From DATMBL01 sp035559295 (GTDB taxonomy: Bacteria; Desulfobacterota; Binatia; UBA9968), in assembly GCA_035559295.1 (NCBI GenBank), contig DATMBL010000344.1, positions 1-14,614 of the forward strand: a stretch of 14,614 nt of DNA, in the 5' to 3' direction. This document shows, piece after piece, positions 8,001 through 14,510 of the stretch. The first letter of the stretch is position 1; the number at the start of each line of letters is the position of its first letter. A model generated the notes under the pieces. That model was not told the DNA's origin. It worked only from the letters and a program-made list of their open reading frames with translations, and did no database searches. Made by a program: the position numbers and the translations under genes.

Positions 8001-8039
8001 GAGGTATCGGAGGTATCGGGCTCTTCGATCGATCGAGAG
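8001..8039 (+). promoter_or_regulatory. Operator-like tandem and inverted repeats at the transcription start
   Basis: Directly after the -10 box there is a perfect 9-base tandem repeat, gaggtatcg twice (8001-8018). A near-palindrome follows at 8021-8039: CTCT and AGAG flank the self-complementary CGATCGATCG, with one unpaired T. A repressor bound here would block initiation or early elongation. The binding protein is unknown and no regulator gene is nearby. Confidence 0.4.
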
Positions 8040-8085
8040 TCGGCCAGCAAGAAGCGCCGTCGCCTCGGAGAGAAAGGAAGGAACC

Positions 8086-8379
8086 ATGATCACGCGCATG
8101 ATTTGGGTCCGCGTTCCGCCGGAAAAGGCCCAAGAAGCCGAGCGTCTCTGGAAAGAGGAGTGTGCCCCGCTGATGATCAAACAGCCGGGCTGCCTTACCG
8201 AACAGTTTCTTCGCGGCCGCGAGGACACCGGCGAGTTCATTTCGCTTTCGACGTGGGAAAATCAGGAGGCGATCGATCGCTACCGCGAGAGCCCGGAGCA
8301 CGGCGAAATCCAGCGCCACACGCGCGGCCTCATGGGCGTTGCGAAAGTCGAAGTGAAGAGCTACGACGTGATCGGCTGA
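8086..8379 (+). CDS. Antibiotic biosynthesis monooxygenase (ABM)-like protein
   Basis: A 97-residue protein starts at ATG 8086, behind the purine-rich ribosome site GGAAGGAA. It has the single ferredoxin-like ABM fold: the first strand MITRMIWVRVPPEKAQEAERLW, then CAPLMIKQPGCLTEQFLRG (27-44), EFISLSTWENQEAIDRYRESPEH (50-72) and a last strand VAKVEVKSYDVIG. The length and the W-E-N/S-x-E-A pattern are typical of family members, which range from small quinol monooxygenases to non-catalytic dimeric proteins, so oxygenase activity and substrate are uncertain. It has its own promoter and a 69-base gap to the next gene, the ornithine cyclodeaminase, with which it may be co-transcribed. Confidence 0.83.
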   Translation: MITRMIWVRVPPEKAQEAERLWKEECAPLMIKQPGCLTEQFLRGREDTGEFISLSTWENQEAIDRYRESPEHGEIQRHTRGLMGVAKVEVKSYDVIG

Positions 8380-8409
8380 TCGTCGCCGGCGCCGCCGCAA
8401 CGTTGACGC

Positions 8410-8443
8410 CACGGGAGCGGTAACAGCGCGCAAAGCGCCCGTG
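8410..8443 (+). promoter_or_regulatory. Weak inverted repeat ahead of the LOR/SDH gene
   Basis: CACGGG (8410-8415) and CCCGTG (8438-8443) can pair around a 22-base loop and end five bases before the ATG at 8449, overlapping the expected ribosome-binding region. No T-run follows, so it is not an intrinsic terminator. It could modulate translation of a gene with no clear Shine-Dalgarno sequence, but a chance match in GC-rich DNA is possible. Confidence 0.2.
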
Positions 8444-8448
8444 CCCTT

Positions 8449-9678
8449 ATGCCGAGTAGCATTGTCGAGATCTCCGGCCACATCATCGATTCCCTGATTC
8501 TGCCGAAAGTCCTCGATCTCATCATCAAACTCGGCGCGGAATTCCAGATCCTGGAGATCGAGATCGGTAAGCGCCGCTCGGACCGTAGTTTCGCCCGGAT
8601 TCAAGTCGAGGCCGCAAGCGCCGAGTTGCTTGAAACCGTGCTGGCGAAAATCAAGGAACACGGCGCGCTGCCCGTCGAGGAGGAAGCCTGGCCTGCCGAG
8701 CTCGAGCCGGCGCCGGCGGACGGGGTTTTCCCCGAGGGCTTCTACGCCACCACGAACCTGCCGACGTCGGTTCGGATCGACGGGATGTGGCTCGACGTCG
8801 CCTATCCGGAAATGGATTGCGCGATCCGCATCGATAAACCGGCGAGGCGCGCCGAGTGCGTGCCGATCCATCGCGTCCAAAAGGGCGATCTCATCGTCGT
8901 CGGTCATCGCGGCGTTAGGGTGACCCCGATCGAGCGAAAGGTGCCGCGAGAAACGTTCGAATTCATGTCGAGCCCGGTATCCACCGAACAACCCAAGGGC
9001 TTGCTCATCGAGGAGATCGCCGAGACCTTAAAAGGCCTCCGGCGCGACGGCCGGCGCATCCTTGTCGTCGCGGGTCCGGGACTCGTGCACACCGGCGCCG
9101 GCCGCTACCTCGTCGAGTTGATCGAAAACGGTTACGTGCAGCTCTTGTTTGCAGGCAACGGGCTTGCGGTCCATGACATTGAAACCGCGCTCTACGGCAC
9201 GTCGCTCGGCGTCTATCTCGACAAAAAGCTCCGCGCCCGAGAAGGACACGAGCATCATCTCCGGGCGATCAACGTCGTGCGCCGGGCCGGCGGCATCCGA
9301 CAAGCGGTCGACCAGGGAATCATTCAAAGCGGCATCTTTTACAGCTGCGTCAAAAGGGGCGTCGATTTCGTGCTCGCCGGCTCGATTCGCGACGACGGAC
9401 CGCTGCCTGAAGTCATTACCGATACGCTCCGAGCCCAGGACGTCATGCGCGAGAAGGTCCGCGGCATCAGTCTCGCATTGATGATGGCAACGACGCTGCA
9501 TGCGATCGCAACCGGGAACCTGTTGCCGGCGACGGTCAAAACAGTCTGCGTCGATATCAATCCCGCGGTTGTGACCAAGCTGACGGACCGAGGGACCTTT
9601 CAGGCGATCGGCCTCGTAACCGATGTCGAGCCGTTCCTGCGCGAGCTCTGCGGTCACCTGGAGCTCCGGGAAACGTGA
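8449..9678 (+). CDS. LOR/SDH-domain ornithine cyclodeaminase (TIGR00300-type)
   Basis: This 409-residue protein matches the LOR/SDH (TIGR00300) family along its whole length. The archaeal member MMP1218 and the C-terminal domain of cyanobacterial AgrE convert ornithine to proline and ammonia using NAD. The N-terminal module (about 5-75) begins at VEISGHIIDS, the point where the domain begins in the fused cyanobacterial protein. Conserved blocks follow: DGVFPEGFYATTNLPTSVRI (91-110), FEFMSSPVSTE (170-180), the glycine-rich VVAGPGLVHTGAG (206-218), GNGLAVHDIE and GTSLGV (236-254), GHEHHLRAINVVRR (266-279), FVLAGSIRDDGPLP (307-320) and VCVDINPAVVTKLTDRG (366-382). It is unrelated in fold to the classical mu-crystallin-type OCD. 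The next gene supplies the dihydrolase partner. The ATG at 8449 has no strong ribosome site. The family call is firm; the ornithine substrate is inferred from characterised relatives and from the neighbour. Confidence 0.88.
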   Translation: MPSSIVEISGHIIDSLILPKVLDLIIKLGAEFQILEIEIGKRRSDRSFARIQVEAASAELLETVLAKIKEHGALPVEEEAWPAELEPAPADGVFPEGFYATTNLPTSVRIDGMWLDVAYPEMDCAIRIDKPARRAECVPIHRVQKGDLIVVGHRGVRVTPIERKVPRETFEFMSSPVSTEQPKGLLIEEIAETLKGLRRDGRRILVVAGPGLVHTGAGRYLVELIENGYVQLLFAGNGLAVHDIETALYGTSLGVYLDKKLRAREGHEHHLRAINVVRRAGGIRQAVDQGIIQSGIFYSCVKRGVDFVLAGSIRDDGPLPEVITDTLRAQDVMREKVRGISLALMMATTLHAIATGNLLPATVKTVCVDINPAVVTKLTDRGTFQAIGLVTDVEPFLRELCGHLELRET

Positions 9679-9751
9679 GGCGAAAAGGTGAGTGGATGTT
9701 TTTCATCGCCGACGCCTGGCGCTTCCCGTTCGACGTCCTACGATCTTTAAC

Positions 9752-10552
9752 ATGCAGCTTCTCATGTGCCCGCCCGCCTATTACGGCATCGAGTACGAGA
9801 TCAACCCATGGATGAGCCGCAGCCGCCAGAGCGATCGTGACCGGGCGCGGCGCCAGTGGGAGCTGTTGCGCACGGTGTTGACGGAAAAAATGGCGATCGA
9901 GGTTTCCCTGGTCGAGGCGCAACCCGGTTTTCCGGACATGGTCTTCACGGCCAACGCGGGTCTGGTTTGGCAAAAAAAGTTCATCTCCAGCCGTTTTCGC
10001 CACGAGGTCAGGCGCGGCGAATCGGCTCACTTCGAGCGTTGGTTCCGTGATCGAGGATTCGAAGTCGTGCGCTTGCCGGACAACTGCTGCTTCGAAGGCG
10101 AAGGCGATGTATTGCGCTGCGGCGACACCTGGTTTGCGGGCTATCACATCCGCTCCGACATCTACGCGCATCAATGGGTTGCGGAAATCATCGGACAGGA
10201 GGTCCTCTCGCTGGAGCTGTCCGACAACTGGTTCTACCATCTCGATACGTGCTTCTGCCCGCTCGGCCCGGGCCGCGCGCTTTATTACCCCGCCGCTTTC
10301 GATCCGTATGCGCTTCAGGTTCTGCAAGCGAACGTCGCCGAGCTGATCCCGGTCGGTTTCGATGAGGCGGCGCGTTTCGCCTGTAACGCAATCGTCGCCG
10401 GCCGCTCGATCGCGCTGAACGACGGGTGCCCGAATGTTCGCCGCCAGCTCGAAGCGCTGGACTTCCAGGTCTTCGAAACGCCGCTGAGCGAGTTTTTAAA
10501 GGCCGGCGGCAGCGCCAAATGCCTCGCGCTCATCATTGCCTCCGAGAGCTAG
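9752..10552 (+). CDS. ArgZ-type arginine dihydrolase (amidinotransferase fold)
   Basis: The 266-residue protein corresponds to the N-terminal guanidine-modifying domain of cyanobacterial ArgZ/AgrE, which hydrolyses arginine to ornithine, CO2 and two ammonia. Key blocks are LMCPPAYYGIEYEINPWM (4-21), PDMVFTANAGLV (61-72), FEGEGDVL (114-121), FYHLDTCFCPL (161-171), FACN (209-212) and EFLKAGGSAKCLAL (247-260). By alignment from memory, C257 is the nucleophile, H163 the catalytic His, and N68 matches the Asn (Asn71 in Synechocystis ArgZ) linked to dihydrolase rather than deiminase activity. E115 and D119 complete the pocket. The start was set by the family's usual N-terminus. A GTG at 9692, 13 bases after the OCD stop and with GAGG upstream, would add 20 residues of no recognisable family sequence and is the main alternative. 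The protein ends soon after the Cys block, where the fused enzyme would continue into LOR/SDH. Confidence 0.86.
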   Translation: MQLLMCPPAYYGIEYEINPWMSRSRQSDRDRARRQWELLRTVLTEKMAIEVSLVEAQPGFPDMVFTANAGLVWQKKFISSRFRHEVRRGESAHFERWFRDRGFEVVRLPDNCCFEGEGDVLRCGDTWFAGYHIRSDIYAHQWVAEIIGQEVLSLELSDNWFYHLDTCFCPLGPGRALYYPAAFDPYALQVLQANVAELIPVGFDEAARFACNAIVAGRSIALNDGCPNVRRQLEALDFQVFETPLSEFLKAGGSAKCLALIIASES

Positions 10553-10615
10553 CAACGATAGTCAAGGCGCCTTTGACCCAGCGCAGCTAAGCCGAAATCC
10601 AAATCGACGAGAGAT

Positions 10616-10711
10616 CTCGCGCAAAGCTCGCAAAGAGTGCCAAGTTAGAACATAAAGTCTATTTGGGCTTGCGTTGCGGGGCCTTTGCAATCTTGGCGTG
10701 CTTGGCGCGAG
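10616..10711. repeat. Imperfect inverted repeat built of 9-bp 'cgcaaag' units
   Basis: The 166-base gap between convergent ArgZ and MFS genes holds no gene. Arm 10616-10635 (ctcgcgcaaagctcgcaaag) pairs with arm 10692-10711 at 17 of 20 positions. Each arm is made of spaced units such as cgcaaagct, cgcaaagag and tgccaagtt, with a 9-base period. Elements of this 'cgcaaag' type are widespread intergenic repeats. The arms are 56 bases apart, so a stable hairpin terminator is doubtful, although the structure could slow convergent transcription. Confidence 0.5.
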
Positions 10712-10718
10712 AAAATCT

Positions 10719-11930
10719 TTAGCGCGGTGGTTCGGTGAGGAAAAACACCAGCGCGGCCGAGCCGAGCCCAATTGCGGCGGCTAGAGCCTGCCAGGCTATA
10801 GTGTACGAGCCCGTTGCATCGACGATGTATCCGAAAATCGGAGTCCCTACGGTCGCCGCGGCCGCGTTGATCGTGATCATGATGCCCATCGCGGCGCCCG
10901 TTCGCGTTTTCCCGGCGAGCTCGCCGATCAGCGCGTACGAAACGCCCTGGTAACCCACGAGGCAGAGTCCGGCCAAAAACACAATCGCTACCAGGAGCGC
11001 GAGAGATGAAACTGAAGGCAGAACGCTCAGAGCGACCATCAGCGCGGCGCTGAGAACACCGATGATGACGAGGACGATTTTCCGCCGCCCGCCGAAAAGC
11101 CGGTCGCTCGCCATGCCCCACCCGATCCGGCCGGCCATCGCTCCGGCTTGCGTGATAGCCAGCGCCTGGCTTGCCCAATACGCGGGAGCGCCCATCGACT
11201 CCTTGAGGAAGAGCGGCAGGTAGGTAATCAGCGACATCTGCCCGATAAGGAACACCGCCGTGCCAAAACTCGCCGGCAGGAAACTCCAGATGTCGAGCGT
11301 CTCGAGCGCTTGCGCTCGAGTCCTCTGAATACGGGCCGGCTGAGGCTCGTCCGGCGGGTCGCGCCATAATCGCGAAAAAACAAATCCACAGAGCAGATTG
11401 ATGATTCCCAGAGCCGCCAGTGCGGCGCGCCACCCGAACCAAAGGACCATGGGCGGCGCCAGGAGTGCCGCCACGACGCCTCCTGCGGGCACGCCCGTTT
11501 GTTTGAGGCCCATCGCGGTCGCGCGCTCTTCGCGCGGGAACCAGAGCATCACCCCTTTGGTAGACGACGGGTTGAGAAAACTGTACCCGAGCCCGGCGAG
11601 AAAAAAGCTGACAAACGCCCAGGTGAACGACGGCGCCGCAGCGGCCGCAGCCGTGCACAAGCCCACGAAGACGTGCCCCGTTAGCGTGGTCCGGCCGACA
11701 CCCAGCCGATCGGCCAACCACCCCGCGCCGAAGGACGATGCGGTCATCGCCAGGTAAAAGGCCGAGAAAAAAAGGCCTACCTGCGCGCGCGAAAGATGGA
11801 GCTCATCCTGGTAGAAGGGCGCGAGGGTATTGATCCCGTACTGGGCTGCCGCGCCGATCACGTGCGAGACGCTGATGAGACCGAGTATCGCCCAGCGGAG
11901 GTCGGAGCGGGCGAAAGAAGTTTCAGACAT
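10719..11930 (-). CDS. MFS transporter
   Basis: A 403-residue inner-membrane protein with about 12 hydrophobic helices and a hydrophilic central loop near residues 188-212. The MFS motif-A loop is present in both halves: GAGWLADRLGVGR at 68-80 and GWGMASDRLFGGRRK at 270-284. FPREERATAMGLKQTGVPAGG (131-151) is typical of the organic-anion branch of MFS, which includes oxalate/formate-type antiporters and hexuronate-type carriers, so the substrate is likely a small organic acid; this is inference. The start MSETSF at 11930 lies 13 bases after the ThDP-enzyme stop; longer frames into that gene are rejected. As the last gene of the minus-strand set, it probably imports the substrate or exports the product of the two enzymes encoded before it. 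Confidence 0.87.
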   Translation of the reverse strand: MSETSFARSDLRWAILGLISVSHVIGAAAQYGINTLAPFYQDELHLSRAQVGLFFSAFYLAMTASSFGAGWLADRLGVGRTTLTGHVFVGLCTAAAAAAPSFTWAFVSFFLAGLGYSFLNPSSTKGVMLWFPREERATAMGLKQTGVPAGGVVAALLAPPMVLWFGWRAALAALGIINLLCGFVFSRLWRDPPDEPQPARIQRTRAQALETLDIWSFLPASFGTAVFLIGQMSLITYLPLFLKESMGAPAYWASQALAITQAGAMAGRIGWGMASDRLFGGRRKIVLVIIGVLSAALMVALSVLPSVSSLALLVAIVFLAGLCLVGYQGVSYALIGELAGKTRTGAAMGIMITINAAAATVGTPIFGYIVDATGSYTIAWQALAAAIGLGSAALVFFLTEPPR

Positions 11931-11943
11931 CCGGCATGCGGCG

Positions 11944-13545
11944 TCAGTCGAAGACGGTTTCGGAGTATGCTTCGACGTCGATTGCGGCTTCGATGACACT
12001 CGGCCCGCCGAGCTCGAGCGCCCAGGCAAGTGCCGCTCGAAACGACTGTGGATCGCTCGCGGCGCGGCACGGAACGCCGAAATAATGCGGCGGCGAATCG
12101 GGCGGTTCGCCGAGGTAAACACCCGATAGCGGATAGCCCTTGCGCTCTTGTTTGACCTTCATCAACCCGAGCCAGCCGTCGTTCAGAACGATCACCGGCA
12201 CCGCCAGACGCAACCGCCGTGCCAGCGCCAGCTCGCCGGCCGTCATTTGGAACCCGCCGTCTCCTACGATGCAGACGACGGTTCGCTCCGGATGCACGAT
12301 TTTTGCGGCATAAGCTGCCGGCATGGCGTAGCCCATCGAGGACCAGCCATTGGTGGCGAGCAGCGTACGCGGCCGATCCACTCGCCACTGGCTCGCGATC
12401 TGGTGCGTGTGCGCGCCGACATCGCAGGCCAGGATGCCGTCGGCCGGCACCATCTCGCGCGCGAGATCGATCAGTCGATGGGCGGGAAACCGCAGATTCT
12501 CGGGTCGAAGCGCGCGTTCGAGCGCAGCCCGGTGCTCGCGCCATTCCGCGATTGTCCATTCGTTACCGAACGGGGAAAGGTCGGCCAAAGCCACGATCGC
12601 GCCATCGAGATCCGCGGCTTGGTTCCACAGCAAGTTCAGTTCGCCGCTCGCGTCGGCGCCCTCGCTGCTGATGTGGACCACGGAAGTGGGCCCCGCCCAC
12701 TCCTCGTAATTGATCTCCACCGGATCGTACCCGATGGCAACGATGAGGTCCGCCCGATCCGTGAAACGTTTGACATCGCTGCGCCGCGCCCGGCCGATCA
12801 CGCCCGCCCAATGGGGATGGCTCTCGGGCAAAAAACCCTTGGCGTGAAGCGTCGTAACGAACGGCACGTTTTGCTTCTCAATGAACCGCAGCAGGCTTTC
12901 CGCCGCGCCACTTCGCGTGAATGTGAGACCGGCCGCAACCAGAGGCCTGCGCGCACGACGCAAGGCCGCGGCAACAGCCTCCGCCGCCTCGCGCGCCTGG
13001 ACCGCTGGCGGCTGCGCCGGGCGGCTCGCAAAAGCCCCTTCGGCCGGCTCAGCCGCCGTTTCACCGATGTCTTCCGGGATATCGATATGCACCGGGCCCG
13101 GAGGTTCGCTCGTCGCCAGCTGCAACGCTTCACCGACAATCGGACCGAGCCGGCCACTTCGCGCAGAGAAGCTGGCCTTGGTGAGCGGCCGAAAGAGCGC
13201 TTCGTGATCGATCCGCATCTGTGTCCGGCGCTCGAGCCAGCGGCTCGCGACGTTGCAGGTCAAAGCGAGCACCGGCGCTCGGTCCAGCCAGGCGCAGCCC
13301 ACGCCGGTTGTGAGATTGGTCGCGCCCGGCCCGAGCGTCGAGACGCAAACACCGGGAGTACCCGTGAGATAGCCGACCGTCGAGGCCATAAAGCCGGCCG
13401 AGGTTTCGCTCGCCGTCAACACAAAACGGATCGAGCTCTTGCGCAAAGCCTCGATGAGCGGCAGCACCGGCCCGCTCGGCACGCCGAAAATCCAACGCAC
13501 GCCGGCATGCTCGAGGATGCGCACCAGAAGCTCAACGTTTTTCAT
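11944..13545 (-). CDS. ThDP-dependent 2-oxo-acid enzyme, acetolactate synthase/decarboxylase-like
   Basis: This 533-residue protein has the three domains of the POX/ALS/benzoylformate-decarboxylase family: pyrimidine-binding (about 1-165), central (about 185-320) and pyrophosphate-binding (about 355-520). The cofactor-activating Glu is E47 (TASETSAGF), followed by TLGPGATNLTTGV (69-82). The Mg-ThDP motif is IVGDGGFQMTAGELA (426-440) through N455 (VLNDGWLGL). Genome pipelines tend to call such proteins acetolactate synthase large subunit, but no small regulatory subunit or ilv genes are nearby. The setting, between an aspartate-dehydrogenase-like gene and an MFS transporter, favours a catabolic decarboxylase or carboligase for a 2-oxo acid. 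ATG 13545 is preceded at 5 bases by GAGGG (13551-13555), which belongs to a dispersed repeat. The substrate cannot be told from sequence. Confidence 0.86.
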   Translation of the reverse strand: MKNVELLVRILEHAGVRWIFGVPSGPVLPLIEALRKSSIRFVLTASETSAGFMASTVGYLTGTPGVCVSTLGPGATNLTTGVGCAWLDRAPVLALTCNVASRWLERRTQMRIDHEALFRPLTKASFSARSGRLGPIVGEALQLATSEPPGPVHIDIPEDIGETAAEPAEGAFASRPAQPPAVQAREAAEAVAAALRRARRPLVAAGLTFTRSGAAESLLRFIEKQNVPFVTTLHAKGFLPESHPHWAGVIGRARRSDVKRFTDRADLIVAIGYDPVEINYEEWAGPTSVVHISSEGADASGELNLLWNQAADLDGAIVALADLSPFGNEWTIAEWREHRAALERALRPENLRFPAHRLIDLAREMVPADGILACDVGAHTHQIASQWRVDRPRTLLATNGWSSMGYAMPAAYAAKIVHPERTVVCIVGDGGFQMTAGELALARRLRLAVPVIVLNDGWLGLMKVKQERKGYPLSGVYLGEPPDSPPHYFGVPCRAASDPQSFRAALAWALELGGPSVIEAAIDVEAYSETVFD

Positions 13546-13550
13546 TCAAT

Positions 13551-13630
13551 CCCTCACCCTAACCCTCTCCGAGCGGGAGAGGGGAAATTTACCCTCGCCC
13601 TCGTAATCGAGGGCGAGGGCGAGGGTGGGG
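13551..13630. repeat. Dispersed 'ccctcaccctaaccctctcc' repeat with two hairpins
   Basis: The 126 bases between the aspDH stop and the ThDP-enzyme start carry the ccctcaccctaaccctctcc motif that is scattered through many bacterial genomes. Hairpin 1 pairs CCCTCTCC (13563-13570) with GGAGAGGG (13576-13583) around 5 bases. Hairpin 2 has a perfect 12-base stem, 13592-13603 with 13608-13619, and a TAAT loop. Three gagggY units run from 13609 to 13626. On the transcribed minus strand no T-run follows either hairpin, so mRNA processing or stabilisation is more likely than termination. The left end supplies the ribosome-binding site of the ThDP gene. Confidence 0.65.
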
Positions 13631-13671
13631 CTCTCTCGAAGCATGAAGTAGCTTTTCTCGGTGAGAACTAG

Positions 13672-14472
13672 CTAGTTCCCGATCCGCACCGGATCGACCA
13701 CGTCCTGGACCGCGCGGATGATCGACAGCGCCGTCAGTTTCCCGGTCCTGGGATTTTCGCTGGGGACGTTTTCGATGTGAACGTGCAAGCGGCCGAACTC
13801 GCCTTCGACCTCGATATCGTGGCAATTGCGCTCGAGGCCGGGGACGGCGATGATCCGAATCCGTGTGCGATCCGGGCCGATTCCCGCCATGCTTACCGCC
13901 GCCGAGACATTCACGTTGGCAGGAAATCCTCTGCATGCCTCGCGCGCCGTGCCGAAAAAAACTTCCCTCGGTTCGGTGAGCCCCGCCAGGGAAATGCCGT
14001 TCTCAACGAGGTAAGGCGCGCCCTCGAGGCCGTTCGGCGGCTTGCGCGTCGTCATCGTCACATGCGCGACCTCGCCCGCGCAAGCGGATTTTATACCGTC
14101 GAGCCCGGCAATCGCTCCGGAGGGAACGTACAATCGGCAGCCGCTCTGGCGCGATTTCTCGATCACTTCCGGATGGTCGAGCAGTGCGCCCGCGCTGATC
14201 ACCATGAGATCTTTTCCGGCAGCGAACACCTCGGCGGCCAAGCCGGCAACGACCGCGCCGCCCGCCGCCTCGATGATCAGATCCGCCGCCGCGATCAAGC
14301 GGCCACGCGGCAAATAGGCCGGCGGCTCTCTGAGCGCGGCCAAAAACTCGCGCGCGGTTTTCTCGGTCCGGCTCGTGACCCCCGCGATGGGCACGCGGAG
14401 TTTTCCGGCGTCGGCTGCTTTGAGGAGCGCCCGCGCAATCGCCCCGCATCCGACGATTCCAATCGACTTCAG
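13672..14472 (-). CDS. nadX: L-aspartate dehydrogenase (NadX family), probable CTG start
   Basis: I read 266 residues beginning (M)KSIGIVGCGAIARALLKAADAGKL. The Rossmann motif GIVGCGAIA (5-13) lies upstream of the first ordinary start, GTG 14394, which would remove 26 residues and the nucleotide-binding loop. No ATG, GTG or TTG occurs in frame between the TAG near 14542 and this point; CTG 14472 sits 5 bases after the purine run AGGAGAGGGGG, so it is the best start. Family blocks: VPSGAIAGLDG (116-126), FPANVNVSAAVSMAGIGPDRTRIRI (183-207) and VPGLERNCHDIEVEGEFGRLHVHIENVPSENP, with H218 matching the catalytic His. The enzyme interconverts aspartate and oxaloacetate plus ammonia using NAD(P), and in some bacteria feeds NAD synthesis through iminoaspartate. 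No nadA/nadB/nadC is visible and the gene leads a ThDP enzyme and an MFS gene, so a catabolic role, perhaps on an aspartate analogue, is plausible. Confidence 0.87.
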   Translation of the reverse strand: MKSIGIVGCGAIARALLKAADAGKLRVPIAGVTSRTEKTAREFLAALREPPAYLPRGRLIAAADLIIEAAGGAVVAGLAAEVFAAGKDLMVISAGALLDHPEVIEKSRQSGCRLYVPSGAIAGLDGIKSACAGEVAHVTMTTRKPPNGLEGAPYLVENGISLAGLTEPREVFFGTAREACRGFPANVNVSAAVSMAGIGPDRTRIRIIAVPGLERNCHDIEVEGEFGRLHVHIENVPSENPRTGKLTALSIIRAVQDVVDPVRIGN

Positions 14473-14488
14473 AACAACCCCCTCTCCT
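14470..14488 (-). promoter_or_regulatory. Strong ribosome-binding site feeding a CTG start
   Basis: On the minus strand AGGAGAGGGGG (14488-14478) is followed by TTGTT and then CTG (14472-14470). The spacing suits initiation at the CTG. The only competing in-frame candidates are ATT or ATC codons inside the Rossmann motif. Confidence 0.55.
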
Positions 14489-14510
14489 GAGAGCCCGGTA
14501 AAAAATTGCC

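Noticed and set aside
7870..8991. Long upstream extension of the minus-strand frame beyond the Spy-like start
   Set aside because: It crosses the divergent promoter region, the ABM gene and part of the LOR/SDH gene, and the signal peptide with ribosome site at 7869 marks the true start.
11931..12122. N-terminal extension of the MFS frame by 64 codons
   Set aside because: It lies inside the C-terminal coding region of the ThDP enzyme, and MFS homology begins just after MSETSF at 11930.
13592..13619. Perfect 12-bp hairpin as an intrinsic terminator of the aspDH gene
   Set aside because: On the minus strand it is followed by gtaaatttcccc rather than a T-run, and it belongs to a dispersed repeat. 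Intercistronic processing or no function is more likely.
13551..13630. CRISPR array from the gagggc repeats and hairpins
   Set aside because: The units are 6 bases and contiguous, with no regular spacers and no cas genes.
12148..13671. Plus-strand frame of 507 codons opposite the ThDP enzyme
   Set aside because: It mirrors the codons of a full-length ThDP enzyme with all cofactor motifs. Its own translation is rich in Arg, His and Gln, shows no domain, and runs through the dispersed repeat.
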